NCBI GenBank assembly: GCA_963971575.1
Contig: OZ020624.1
Coordinates: 4,655,001 to 4,719,000, forward strand
Reading direction: 5' to 3'
Length of the DNA: 64,000 nucleotides
Source: Liopterus haemorrhoidalis
Taxonomy: Eukaryota; Arthropoda; Insecta; Coleoptera; Dytiscidae
Part shown: piece after piece, positions 1-10,744 of the stretch
Numbering within the stretch: the first letter of the stretch is position 1
Layout of the letters: every line of letters starts with the position of its first letter
Notes under the pieces: generated by a model
What the model was told of the DNA's origin: nothing
Databases searched by the model: none
What the model saw: only the letters and a program-made list of their open reading frames with translations
Position numbers and translations under genes: made by a program

Positions 1-604
1 ATTTCGTCTTGGATCTATTAATTTTTAATCCAACTTTTGCAGATTCAATTGTGAGGTCATTCAGTTTTCGTTGCATGTCTTATGCGTCTGCAAAATCACA
101 TTTATCGTCTGCAAAATCCAGTGACTCCAGTCTGACTGTTGGTGTTAGCGGATTCCATATGATTCCTCTGGGTTTGTTGGCTGTTGATCGTCTAGCCACG
201 GCGTCTAAAACTATCAAAAAAAGAAGCGGTGACATCACACAACCTTTTCTAACACCTGTTATGGTTGTAAAGGGTTCTGACGAGCTACCATTGTGTAGAA
301 CTCTACATGTGAAGCCGTTGTAGCTATTTCTAATCAGAGATATTATTTTGTCAGGCACTCCAATATTTTGCATTTCAGCTCAAATGCTTTCTCTATCGAC
401 AGAGTCGAATGCTTTTTCATAGTCGACGAAAAGGAGATACAAAGGGGAACGGAACTCGACTGCCTGTTCGATGATAATCCTTTATTAATCCAAGGGTATT
501 AATTTGGTCTATTGAAGACCTGCCTGTTCTGAAACCGGCCTGTTCAGGTCGCAATTTCTTGTCGATAGCTGTGACAATTCTTTCAAGGATTATCTTGCAC
601 TAAT
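1..604 (-). pseudogene. Non-LTR retrotransposon reverse-transcriptase fragment (broken)
   Basis: Read on the minus strand this is the central part of a LINE reverse transcriptase. Visible in order are a PEQAGFRTGRS block (about 565-530), motif A LFVDYEKAFDSVD (about 440-398), motif B GVRKGCVMSPLLF (about 256-218) and the catalytic C motif FADDK (about 115-101). These are core RT motifs of invertebrate LINEs. The frame shifts between the first block and motif A (about 470-490), and there are in-frame stops just before MQNIGVP (about 380) and after FADDKCDFADA (about 78), so it is dead. It runs off the window at base 1 and is cut at the other end by Helentron-like copy A1. The clade cannot be settled by eye. 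Confidence 0.85.
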
Positions 605-607
605 AAT

Positions 608-1672
608 AAAAATTGATGTGAAGTGTGAATTTTCACACATTGCAGGGTTTCGCAGGTATATAATAAGTGAAGGCGGCATGCTGAGTGTGTAGGACAAATT
701 TTGCTTTGTAGTAACCACGGCAAAATGAACGATCTTTTTAAAATAATTTATCGTCTGTTAATCTCAGAGCTTTAAAAACAAATTTTATGTTAAAATATTT
801 TTTTGTTAATTTTAATTTGAATACCTAATGTCATTATTTAGGTTTCTAAATAAGTGCAGTATTTTTTTTATATAACAAGATTCATTAAGATTTTGAAAAT
901 TGGGCCTATGGCTTTCATTGGTTGTCTTAAATCATACGCTCCGCCCCTCTGGCTTCGTATAAATGACACAGAATGAAAATATAATTCCAATTGGTTATTA
1001 AATTTACGGTCTTGAAAATTAAATTCAAAATGTGCTAAAATATAACTAGAATTTTAACAAATTAAATTAAACATAATAAATATGAAAAAAAAAACAAAAA
1101 ATAAAATTGACTCCACAAGCCAGGAACGAACCTGTGTAGTGAATAACGATCCTGTGTGGTTTTCGAGCAACTGAGCCACTGGACCACCAAACGCTGATCA
1201 ACTTAGTGTGTTATAAGAGTATAACATGTATGCATCGTCAACCAAAAAACACAAAAAATGCGTTATTTTCCGAAAACATAATCTGATCAAAAATTCCTGT
1301 TGTACTATTCCGGTTCACACCATTATACATTACTTAGAATTTTTTCACATTTTTAGTTTAAACCATCTGGGCTACAGGGTGTGGGACAAAAATTTTTTTG
1401 CACAATTTTGGCAAAAATCGCCTCAAAATAATTTATTTTGCAAAAATAAAATTTTGATCGTTAATCCACGTACTAAGGGCTTTCATTTGATACCCTACTC
1501 AGAATTTTAAAAAAATATTTTTTTTTTCGATGAGCACATATTTGTTTATATTTTTAGGGGGATATGTTTTTTAGATGTTTTAGTATTTTTCCTATGTGCG
1601 GGTCAAAGAGTTGTACAAGCATGCCAATTTTCAACTCTCTAGGTTTAGCCGTTTGGCTACAATTTTTACCGA

Positions 1673-1710
<38 letters not shown>

Positions 1711-1762
1711 GACAAAATGACGGTATAAGGGTTTTTTGGTCATATCTACAAAACCCTAAAAA
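608..1762 (-). mobile_element. Helentron-like non-autonomous element, family A, copy A1
   Basis: Family A copies share two ends. The 5' end (here at the right) begins TTTTTAGGGTTTTGTAGGTA and is followed within about 70 bp by (GTCT)n. The 3' end (here at the left) carries the inverted match ATACCTGCGAAACCCT, then a palindrome (GTGTGAATATTCACAC in other copies, partly decayed here), then about 16 bp to the end. A terminal 5' repeat paired with a subterminal 3' repeat, a GTCY microsatellite near the 5' end and a 3' hairpin form the described Helentron/HINE/DINE-1 plan. No Rep or helicase coding is present, so it would depend on a helper. The 94-codon ORF inside (1226-1510) lies in DNA shared with the other copies and looks non-coding. 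A tRNA-like module sits at 1113-1192. Confidence 0.75.
1113..1192 (-). other. tRNA-like module inside copy A1
   Basis: The minus strand shows an A-box-like CAGTGGCTCAGTTG and a B-box-like CAGGTTCGTTCCTGG separated by about 45 bp, the spacing of internal pol III promoters. The site corresponds to that of the tRNA-like modules in copies A2, A3, A4 and A5, but the sequence differs from all of them. It is not a convincing functional tRNA because the stems are poor. Confidence 0.5.
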
Positions 1763-2403
1763 TGAAAAAACTTTCCAGTACACCTAATATGTATAAGTTC
1801 GAAAGAAAATTCGACGGGCATTTTTGAGAGCCCCATAGCGTTCCGGGCCCGACACTGGTTGTGTCGTTAGCGTCATGGTTAATCCGCTCCTGACTGCAGT
1901 ACTCCAGAGTTCACTCTTTCCCTAATGCTCTTTTATTCTACTTCTCTTATTTTATTTTATTGTCTCTCGTACACTCTTATTCTCACTTGTCCTTTCTTAC
2001 TCCTCCCTCTTTTTCTGTTACTCAAGTTGAGTGTAAAATGTGAAACTGTTGAGGGGCACTGTTGCGTGGATTTCACCATATCTGAAAGGAAGCGCTGCCT
2101 GATACAGATTTGTAAATGAGATATCGCCCATAATATTTAACATGTTCCGCCTCACTAGCTACAGGAACTGTTTTCCTTTGAAATACGAGAACCAGATCAC
2201 TACGATAACGGAATCATATCAGATTTCTGACAGCCCATCCACTACTGTACTACTACAATCACACCAAATACTACATCAAAACGATATCAAAAACTGCATT
2301 TATCTATTTTGCATTCATAAGAGAGTCAGTAAACATTTTTTTACTTCTGTTAAAAAACCTGTACTATATTTCAATTGTTTTAGTGCACAAAATGACTGTT
2401 TAT
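1763..2403. other. No recognisable feature
   Basis: Low-complexity AT-rich and locally pyrimidine-rich DNA (about 1900-2030 is a CT-rich stretch). The short ORFs have no recognisable protein content. Confidence 0.5.
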
Positions 2404-2411
2404 GGTGAGAG

Positions 2412-3984
2412 CAGTGGCGTAACAAGGGTGGTGCGAGAGGTGCCGCCGCACCAGGCGCCGGACTAATAAGGGCGCCAAATTACCAAATTTCATTTTTTTT
2501 TTTAAATATATATTAATAAACTATAATCAACACAAAATTGATTTCATAAAAAATTTCTTTTTATTTTAGAAACTTGTTAGTTAAGAAAAGTAAATTCAAA
2601 CTATATTATTTCGAATAGTACATAAAACTTGTGTATTGGATGAAAAGGCAGAGGACGAAACGCACCTAGCAACATCCAAAGATATTTTGATAAAGAGTGT
2701 TACATGGTAATTGATACTATATTATCTCAAATCAATTGGAGATACGAATCATTTCGAGACGTTTGTTCTGATTTTACTTTCTTGACAGGATATTCTCTTG
2801 CAATAATGTCTACAGAAGAATTTTTAAAAAATGCTACAAATCTTGCTGCCAAATATTGTAAAGATTTAGATCCAATCGAATTTTCTTTTGAAATCGAAAG
2901 TTTCAAATGACAGGCTAGATCATTAATTGATGACTGTACAACTACCACTCCAATGCAATTATTAGAAGGGATCCACACTTACGATTTAAAAGATGTGTAC
3001 CCTAATATTGGCATTGCGCTGCGCATATTTTTAACGCTCCCAGTAACTGTTGCTTCGAATGAACGCAGTTTTAGTAAATTAAAGTTAATAAAAAATTATT
3101 TGCGTTCTACAATGGGCGAAGATAGATTGTCAAATTTAGCTTTAATATCAATAGAAAATACTATAGCGCAGTCATTAAATTATGAAGACTTAACTAACGA
3201 ATTCTCACAGTTAAAAGCCAGAAAAGTTCAATTAATTTAATTTTCCATTTCGTTAAAGTGATTATATAATATATTATTAAAATACTAAAATATTTATTAT
3301 TTGTTGTTTAAATACCCCATTTTTTTTTTTTTTTTTTTGTTATTAAATCTATATTTTCTTATTTAATATGATTTTCAGTTATGTAATATAATATTTCTTT
3401 AGCCCTTTTGTGTTTCATTTTAGGTGTTTTTCATTTTGTGTTTCATTGACCTAGAGTTTATATTTTGTCCCTTTTTATATTAGTTGTTTATCATGATTTT
3501 TGAGTTTATTAACATAATTTGTTAATATAATCGTTAATATTGCAATTTCAACCAAACCAAAACAAAACGTTAAAACTAAACCAAAAAATAATACCATCGA
3601 ATGTTTTTTATAAATTCATTGTTAAAAAATGACTTTATAATATATATTTTTGTATTTTGCTTTACTGGTAATAAGATAGTTCCTTTATTAGGAGTAAGTG
3701 TTCCTTTACTGGTGATTTTGTGATTTTTATGAATTAAGGTATGTGTTTTATTTCCACTTGCATCAAAATAAAACAATAATATTTTAAGGATTCTCGATAA
3801 AATATGGAAAGTAAATATCCGATATAACTTCTTGGTGAAAAAAACAACGTAAGTAAATGTCTTAAACGTTCCCTTACTGATGCAATCAGCGTACAACGAA
3901 ATTTAAAAAATTGCGTATGTAATTAGAGAGGGGGCGCCAAATAATTTTAAGCACCAGGCGCCAATTTATGTTGTTGCGGCACTG
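2412..3984 (+). mobile_element. hAT transposon copy, internally deleted
   Basis: Ends are CAGTGGCGTAACAA and, inverted, CAGTGCCGCAACAA (12 of 14 match). They are flanked by a perfect 8 bp target duplication GGTGAGAG at 2404-2411 and 3985-3992, diagnostic of hAT insertion. Subterminal GGCGCC motifs occur near both ends. Inside is only the C-terminal part of a hAT transposase (2704-3240), so most of the coding region has been lost and the copy is non-autonomous. Confidence 0.9.
2704..3240 (+). pseudogene. hAT transposase C-terminus (hATC dimerisation domain)
   Basis: One frame runs through this span with a single in-frame TGA at 2908-2910. The downstream half contains PVTVASNERSFSKLKLIK, then NYLRSTMGEDRLSNLALISI, the typical hAT C-terminal dimerisation block found in hAT/ZMYM1-like transposases. 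The zinc-finger N-terminus and most of the catalytic core are absent. It lies inside the hAT ends at 2412 and 3984. Confidence 0.85.
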
Positions 3985-3994
3985 GGTGAGAGTT

Positions 3995-4052
3995 AAAAAA
4001 ATTGATGTTAAGTGTAAATTTTCACATATTTCAGGGTTTCGCAGGTATACAG
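3995..4052 (-). repeat. Family A Helentron-like 3'-end fragment
   Basis: About 55 bp matching the family A 3' end (ATTGATGTTAAGTGTAAATT, then TTTCACATATTTCAGGGTTT and CGCAGGTATA), after which homology stops. It starts immediately after the hAT target duplication. Solo 3' ends of this kind also occur at 36.0 and 37.4 kb. Confidence 0.6.
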
Positions 4053-4873
4053 CCATGCTCATATGTATTAGGCACTTAATGATTTGGTATACTTAGCCCA
4101 GATTAACAAGTTTCGAGGCAATTAAGGAATACAGGTGTGCTTCTTAGAAGCCCTAATGACATTTGGGAAGGTATGATTTTAATATGTTAAGCTCCAAACA
4201 AGCTGGAGGGGGATGCCATATAAGATAGGTTTTTCGTTCAATAGCAATCAGTTCTAATACAGATTATCCAAGTGAGCAAGTGTTGATTTAAGAAAAATTT
4301 TGGGTTAACGAATTATTGAAGTGTGAAAATGCCGAAAAAAAGACAATTAACAGTTGACGAGCGCGCCAAGATAGTGTTATTGCATAAGCATGGTGTCACC
4401 CAATGCGATATTGCAAAACAAATGAAATGTTCTAGGTGCGCAGTCTAAACAACAACGGTTCAACGAGATTGGATCTTATGAAAATTGACCCAAAAGTGGT
4501 CGAAAACGAAGAACCAGTGCAAGGCAAGACCGTATTTTGGAGCGGATATCTCTTCGAAATAGGACGAAAACTTCAAAAGAACTCTCTTCCGAATTACTGC
4601 AAGATCACGGAATAAATTTGGCAGCAAGTAGTGTTAGAAGAAGACTTGTTGAACGTAATTTGCATGGAAGAAAGGCACGACGTAAACCACTTCTCACTGA
4701 CAGGCATAAGAAACTACGTCTTTCGTGGGCAAACAAATACAAAAATTGGACCGAAGAGGACTGGGCTAAAGTTATATGGACGGATAAAACCAATGTTGAG
4801 GTAATATTCTACTAATGTATTAGCAATAATAATCCAGTAAAATACAAAAAAATCTCTTTAAAGAACATCTTCC

Positions 4874-5721
4874 TTAAAAAAAATTGATGTGAAGTGTGAA
4901 TATTCACACATTTCAGGGTTTCGCAGGTATATAATAAGTGAAGGCGGTATGCTGAGTGTGTAGGACAAATTTTACTTTATAGTAATCACGGCAAAATGAA
5001 CGATATTTTTAAAATAATTTATCGTCTGTTAATCATATAATAAGACTGGTTATTAAATTTACGCTCTTAAAAATTAAATACAACATTTGTCAAAATATAA
5101 CTAGAATTTTGACAAAATAATTTCAACATAATAAAACGCAAAAATAAAACTCACTCCGTCCGTACTCGAACTCGAAACCCTTCGTTTTCCAGAGAATTTT
5201 AGCTTCCGACACCAGCGCTCTAACGCGTTGCGCTATCGGACGCTTGGCGTATCAGTGTCTTACATTGGTATAACTTTTGTACTTTGTGAACCAAAAACCA
5301 CAAAAAATGCGTTATTTTCCGAAAACATAATCTGATCAAAAATTCCTGTTGTACTATTTCGGTTCACACCAATATACATTACTTGGAATTTTTTTAGATT
5401 TTTAGTTTAAACCATCTGGGCTACAGGGTGTGGGACAAAAATTTTTTTGCACAATTTTGGCAAAAATCGCCTCAAAATAATTTATTTTGCAAAAATAAAA
5501 ATTTGATCGTTAATCCACGTACTAAGGGCTTTCATTTGATACCCTACTCAGAATTAAAAAAAAATAATTTTGTTTTCGATGAGCACATATTTGTTTATAT
5601 TTTTAGGGGGGTATGTTTTTTAGATGTTTTAGTATTTTTCCTATGTGCGGGTCAAAGAGTTGTATAAACATGCCAAATTTCAACTCTCTAGGTTTAGCCG
5701 TTTGGCTACAATTTTAACCGA

Positions 5722-5779
<58 letters not shown>

Positions 5780-5831
5780 GACAAAATGACGGTATAAGGG
5801 TTTTTTGGTCATACCTACAAAACCCTAAAAA
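4874..5831 (-). mobile_element. Helentron-like non-autonomous element, family A, copy A2
   Basis: Complete family A copy. The 3' end with a perfect 16 bp palindrome GTGTGAATATTCACAC lies at 4890-4910, the (GACA)n microsatellite at 5722-5778, and the 5' end with TACAAAACCCTAAAAA closes it. It lies between the two coding blocks of the Tc1-like relic. A tRNA-like module occupies 5155-5250 on the minus strand. Confidence 0.78.
5155..5250 (-). other. tRNA-like module inside copy A2
   Basis: The minus strand reads a clear A box (TAGCGCAACGCGTTAGAGCGC in two overlapping parts) and a B-box-like GAGTTCGAGTACGG. The same module is found in A3 and A5, and the central GTGTCG(T/G)AAGC resembles the anticodon-arm region of a tRNA. 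It is best read as a SINE-like or tRNA-derived segment carried by the element, not a working tRNA gene. Confidence 0.55.
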
Positions 5832-6247
5832 CAAATTTTTATTTTTTCTTTATTTTTTTATAAGTTATTCGGTCAACCAGGGGCTCGCTACGTTCGTAGA
5901 AGAAGCGGTGAAGCTTTCCAAGAAGAATGTCTGATCCCTACTGTGAAATATGGAGGAGGGAGTATAATGCACTTTAACCGAGGAACACTTGGATTAATGT
6001 TTAAGAAACTGCCTAAGTACGTCTACCCCTAACTACAAATAAATTGTAGATGGAATGCAATGTACTGGTCTTTGTATCTCCTGCTGATTGGCCGCCCAGT
6101 AGCTCTATCCTTAACAACTTGGACTACAAATTTTTGTTCGTGCTTCAGGACATGGTTTCCAGGAAGAGACCTCTTAAAACGCTAGTCAGAAGCGCTTCCT
6201 GATGAAAATAGCAGAAGGATTTTCTGTAGAAACTTTTAAGGACTTTT

Positions 6248-6839
6248 TACACGGTGAGGATTTCCTCAAGGAAAAAGCCTCACGGAATTCCTTGAAGAAT
6301 TCCTCTACCGGACCCTCCCCCACACACGGAGACGATTGGCCTCAAGGAAAAGGCCTTAAGGACCACAACTTAGGCTTGTTCGTAGAATCATCAGATGCTC
6401 CTGATTTCACCGATTCCTTAATTTTTTTATTCTCTTTTCGGCGAGCGCTTCTGATATTGTTTATTTTTTAATTACGTCATTTTTTGTAGCTTTCGCGTCC
6501 ACTTCTTTTAGTTTTTCCAATAATTTCGCGTACGCAGCCTTCTTTTTATTTCTATCATGGTATTCTTTAGAACTTACTTGCCACAAGCAAAGTTCATTTT
6601 CATACATGAACTAATTGACTAAATAAATTCGACACTCACTTTACAAATCCTCAAGGCCGACTGTCGACTGCACACACACGGTAGTAATAGTCTGGCCTCA
6701 AGGCAGAAATATGAATTTTGTTCGGGATTTTTTGGCCTGAAGGACCGGCCGCGGCTTTTAGGACGCTGCCATATACGGTGAGGATTTCCTCAAGGCTTGG
6801 ACTGTTCAGGCCAAACCTTGAGGAAATCCTCACCGTGTA
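6248..6839. repeat. Inverted-repeat element with CCTCAAGG motifs
   Basis: A 24 bp sequence beginning TACACGGTGAGGATTTCC stands at 6248-6271 and its exact inverse at 6816-6839. A further direct copy lies at about 6774-6797, so the right end also forms a local hairpin with a ~19 bp loop. The near-palindromic octamer CCTCAAGG or close variants recurs at least six times between. I see no transposase and no convincing target duplication. It resembles a MITE or foldback element. Confidence 0.55.
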
Positions 6840-6950
6840 TGGCTACCTTTAGAAATTCTACTGACGTGTGGCCGCAGAGACTTAAGCACTATGTACAAAA
6901 GATATAGCCTCCGATTTTATTAATATAGATGATGAAGTTTTTTTTAAAAT

Positions 6951-7199
6951 ATATTTTACATCGGCAAGCCAACGGAGTGGCCGAGCGCATTAAGTCGTGC
7001 GGTTTTAGACTATTAGAAACAGGCGGGACTGGACGGCCGGTGGTTCGAGCCTGCTTCGTTGGTGATATTATTCGGGCGAGGATAGTATGTTTACATTACT
7101 CTCATTTTCACAATCATTCACCCCTCATCCAGGTGTAGGAGCTCGCCCCCTGGCATCGGCGATTAGCCTCGTTGCAGAAAAAAAGGCCGATGTAAAATA
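6951..7199 (+). repeat. tRNA-derived SINE-like unit, leucine/serine-type head
   Basis: From 6967 the text folds as a degenerate tRNA with a long variable arm. Acceptor strands GCCAACG and CGTTGGT pair along all seven positions (one wobble), an A-box-like TGGCCGAGCGC follows, and a B-box-like GGTTCGAGCC lies near 7040. The T-stem is poor, so it is not a functional tRNA. A body of about 130 bp follows. The unit is bracketed by TATTTTACATCGGC and its inverse, and a headless inverted copy follows directly. Confidence 0.55.
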
Positions 7200-7216
7200 A
7201 ATAATATAATAATAAA

Positions 7217-7362
7217 ATAATATTTTATATCGGCCTATTTCTGCAACGAGGCTAATCGCTGATGTCAGGAGGCGAGCTCCTATACCTGGATGAAAGGTGA
7301 ATGATTATGAAAATGGGAGTAATGTAAACATATTATTCTCGCCCAAATAACATCACCAACGG
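7217..7362 (-). repeat. Inverted, headless copy of the same SINE body
   Basis: This stretch is the reverse complement of about 7055-7196 with scattered mismatches, but lacks the tRNA head. The two copies are tail to tail with a short AT spacer centred near 7208, giving a potential ~145 bp stem. Confidence 0.65.
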
Positions 7363-7369
7363 AGACTTG

Positions 7370-7920
7370 AACAAGTTATCTCACAATTAAGACTGTTTTA
7401 ACCAGTTGGAACTGCATAATTTATTGAGCTCGGCCCCGCCGTTGGCGATGATGAAGTTGAAAGTTGATTTTTGCCCAGCCTGTAGATGTTGGGAACCAAT
7501 TATTATATTAAAAACTAATGTACTGTCTATAGATTTTTCTGTAGCTGTATTTCCTCAAAGGAAACTTTATGCAAAAGTTAAAATAAATGCAAAAACACTT
7601 TTCTTAAATTAAAGTTAAGATAGAGAAACTTTTCTCACATCTATTTAGTGATAAAATAAAAACAAATTTATGATTATTTAGTTGGCAATACTGTAGAGAA
7701 AACAGAAAGAGCAATGGAATTGAGAGACAGTTTTAGATTCGAAATATCTCTGGGCTGAAGTTGAGATATTCACAGTTTTACTGATAACTTTTTATTATAA
7801 AGTTTTTGTGCTATTTGTCACTTTTTGTCGCAGTGTGAAAAATACAAAATCATTTATAGAAACTATAGTGGATTTATAAAACATCAATAGAGAAAATGTA
7901 ACATTTCCTTCATTGATTTT
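7370..7920. other. No recognisable feature
   Basis: AT-rich DNA with short ORFs of no recognisable content. No repeats shared with the rest of the window were noticed. Confidence 0.4.
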
Positions 7921-7934
7921 GATAAATTGTGGAC

Positions 7935-8040
7935 AGAAGAGATTTCAGAATTTATAGCTGGTCTCGGGTATCAGAGATACCGCGTTCGAATACTGGCCAT
8001 GGCATAGGTTTGTGTTCACCTTTATTACCTCAATGCACGG
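7935..8040 (+). repeat. Possible SINE fragment
   Basis: Contains CGTTCGAATACTGGCCATGG, resembling the B box and downstream joint of the SINE at 14032 (GGTTCGAATCCCGGTGATGG), but the A-box side is not clear. It ends where a TIR element begins at 8045. Confidence 0.3.
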
Positions 8041-8044
8041 TAGA

Positions 8045-8976
8045 AATAGGGGATAGGCATGATTTTTTTTTTATTTTTTATTATATTCCTCTTGTTAAAT
8101 ATAAACATAAAAAACAGTTTTTTTTTGTTGTAATTTGAAGGCTTCAAAAAATCATAAATGTATGTAGCGCGCGAAAACGACGTGTGACGTCATACCCCTT
8201 CTAACTGACGTATGACACTACTAGCTTACCGGCGTACATAGTCTGTTCTGAACTTATTTGTTTGTATAACTTTCATAGGTTATGTAAAGTTAGAGTGATT
8301 TTAGTTAAAATAAAGTTTAATTCTATAAAAACAATTTATACATGTTTACCGAATTAAATTTTATATTAAAATAGATAACTTATATTGCAGTATTTCAATT
8401 ATGCCTCTAACGTTTTGTAACTTCATGTAAACAATGTAGTAAAATTCTGACATCTAAATTACATAAATATTTACATTTTACAGAGTTGCAGCATTTGTTT
8501 ACATAAAGTTATAGAATATAAAATAAAAATTACTTTGACACCACGTATTTCCTCAGCACTGTAGCATTAATTATTTTTCATATATTCCATGAGCATAAAT
8601 GCATCAATGTTGGGCAAATTATCACTCTGAGCCCTAACAAAATCTTTATCTGCCATTTTAATAATAAATGCGTGAAAAATTGCTTAAAAACAAATACAAA
8701 ACTCTCGAACAATACAATACACACACGTGTAAAGATTATGTTGTAGCTGTATCTGTGATGTGAAACCCCTATCGTTTGACGTCATACTCAGTCGTTTTAC
8801 TCAGCAACCTTCGCTCCGTGGTCGGCTTATTTCAAATTTACAATATTTTAATTCAAAAATTTGGCTATAATATTAATTAAAATGTAATTTTTGTTTTGTT
8901 AGGTGACATAACTAACATTAACATATCAAAATAATGTAGTTTTAAGGAAATGCAAATTTTATGCGTATCCCCTATT
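8045..8976. mobile_element. Non-autonomous TIR DNA element (~0.93 kb)
   Basis: Ends are AATAGGGGATAGGCAT at 8045-8060 and the inverse of AATAGGGGATACGCAT at 8961-8976 (15 of 16 match). The interior is AT-rich with two TGACGTCATAC motifs near 8185 and 8780 and no coding. The superfamily is not assignable by eye, and no clear target duplication is seen. Confidence 0.5.
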
Positions 8977-8979
8977 GTA

Positions 8980-9436
8980 TTCAAACAGTTGAACGGTGTT
9001 TTGCTGGAGTTAAAATTTGGCATGTATACAGTGTTTGTTTGAAACGCCGCACCTCGAATAACTCCTTTATTTTAAGAGACACAAAAAATTCTTCAAAATA
9101 AAAATTAAATTAGACAAAAGGGCCCACTTAACGACTATAATAATAATTCTGCATCACTTCCGGTTTCAGCGGAAATTGTTTCAACTTTTTATCTAGCATA
9201 GGGAATCGGTACTTCAATATTATTTTCTTGAAAATACATTGAATCAGCTTTACAAGGATATTAAAATATCATATTTTAATTTTAACCATTTCAAAATGGC
9301 GACCATTTATTTACGTTCTACAGTTTTAGGCAGTAAGATAAATATTGTCCGGTTCACACTAATGTGATCTATACTCAAAATACAAAAATCGTATTAAAAT
9401 AAATACGTTTTAAGAAACTTCTTTCCATTCCTTAAT
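8980..9436. other. No recognisable feature
   Basis: AT-rich non-coding DNA; nothing shared with other parts of the window was recognised. Confidence 0.4.
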
Positions 9437-9830
9437 CTACTTAATTGGGTGCCACACAACAATTTTTTTTTTTCAACGGTACAAAGAATCAGATATTTTT
9501 CGAAAAACTGATCTGATCATAAATTCCTGTCGAACTATTCCGGTTCCCATCGATGTACATTATTTAATTTTCATCAGATTTTTAGATGAACTCCATTGGG
9601 ATGGGAGCAACGATTTGGCGAAAATTTCGTACAAAAATTTGATTTTTCTAAAATATAAATTAGTTAATCCAGTAATTAAGAGGTTTCATTTGATACCCCA
9701 AAATACTCAAAATATTACTCAAAATATCAAAGATACTCAAAAATATTAAAAAATATTATTATTTGTCTTTTCATTAAGTAAATATTTGTTTATATTTTGA
9801 ACTCTCTATAATATTCTTATATGTGCGTCA
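9437..9830 (-). repeat. Diverged family A-like Helentron interior
   Basis: Follows the family A interior block by block (CTGATCATAAATTCCTG, ATTCCGGTTCCCATC, CATTTGATACCCC) but with much lower identity than A1-A5. It leads directly into Helentron-like copy B1. The same pairing, a diverged A interior then family B, recurs at 22090-22902. Confidence 0.55.
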
Positions 9831-9852
9831 AAAAATATGTGTTTCGAAAAAT

Positions 9853-10356
9853 AAAATCAGCTGTGGCCACCACAGGACCAACCGCCACCATAAAGTACTT
9901 GTATAAAATACATTCTAGCAGCAGAGTAGAAATAACTTGGCCTAATATTTTGTTTTATCAAAAAATGTCTCAAATAAAAGTTGTTAGTTATTGCTTTTAT
10001 AGCAACTTTTGTTAAATAATTTTTTTCGAATTTTTTTTCTGTTAAATATTCGCAAAAGTCTTAAAATCGACACGAGTAAACTCCCATTTTTAGTCAACCG
10101 AGTTGATCAATTCGTGCCATTGATGGTAGAAGCTTAAATATGAAGTTTCATAAAAATCCTTTTAGCTGAATTTCCTCTGCACATGTACACATACAGACAG
10201 ATGGACGGACGGACAGACAGACCGACAGACATCATGCTAAAAATAGTCGAAACGTAATGTAGGGACCTCAATTCGTAGAGATCCATCAAAATCTCGAAAT
10301 GTCAAAATCGGTATGATCACAATACCTCCCTTATATATGTTGGCGGTCGGTAAAAA
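9853..10356 (-). mobile_element. Helentron-like non-autonomous element, family B, copy B1
   Basis: Family B in its own orientation starts TTTTTACCGACCGCCAACAT, reaches a (GTCY)n microsatellite after about 140 bp, and ends with a subterminal TGGCGGTCGGT, a hairpin CTGTGGTGGCCACAG and CTGATTTT. Here it is reversed: the hairpin end is at 9853 and the CGGTCGGTAAAAA end at 10356. The interior between TGGCCTAATATTTTG and TTTTATCAAAAAATGTC is shortened relative to B2 and B4. No protein is encoded. Confidence 0.78.
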
Positions 10357-10359
10357 TGG

Positions 10360-10740
10360 TAAGGCCATGGCGCCTATTGAGAATAAACATTACCTATAGA
10401 GGCGCTGTTGTCGCTTACAAAATGGCGATTGGAATAGGATATTTTTGACATTTGCTATTTGATACACAACAATTCACATTGTAGTTAATTTTCTATTGCG
10501 ATTTTAAAGACATTTTATTAAAGTTTTCTTCACTTTAACACATAAAAACAATGCAATTAAATGAGCCACATCCAACAAAATCCTATTCCGTTAAGTTCCA
10601 AAATATTCCGCTAGGCGTCACTTCAGTTATTGTCAGTTTTCAATAGGTCTGAGTGATTGTTTAAAATATAATTAAACACTCCACTCTTCTTCATTGCAAG
10701 CACCGAGAAAAAGCAGGTTAGTAAATCTTTTGCCCAGAAG
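10360..10740. other. No confident feature; weak terminal symmetry
   Basis: CCTATTGAGAAT near 10373 and the inverse of CCTATTGAAAAC near 10645 might be ends of a small TIR element, but the match is too short to call. Confidence 0.3.
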
Positions 10741-10744
10741 CCTA

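Larger units (their letters stand above)
4329..5985 (+). pseudogene. Tc1-like transposase relic with an apparent intron
   Basis: The start MPKKRQLTVDERAKIVLLHK (4329) opens a helix-turn-helix DNA-binding region. A stop, a frameshift and another stop follow, then an open stretch 4537-4800 ending WAKVIWTDKTNVE, the first catalytic Asp region of Tc1 transposases. At 4801 the coding text stops at GAG|GTAATATT. It resumes exactly in frame at 5865 after a pyrimidine-rich tract ending TATAAG, as LFGQPGARYVRRRS then VKYGGGSIM, the expected continuation of the family. The second and third catalytic residues are absent. Helentron-like copy A2 fills most of the interruption. An intron is my inference; an insertion flanked by chance splice-like sites is the alternative. 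Confidence 0.7.

Noticed and set aside
1226..1510. 94-codon ORF, and 5428-5667 in A2, as a conserved small protein
   Set aside because: The shared sequence is the non-coding interior of family A. A3, A4 and A5 have stops or frameshifts there and it lacks any recognisable domain.
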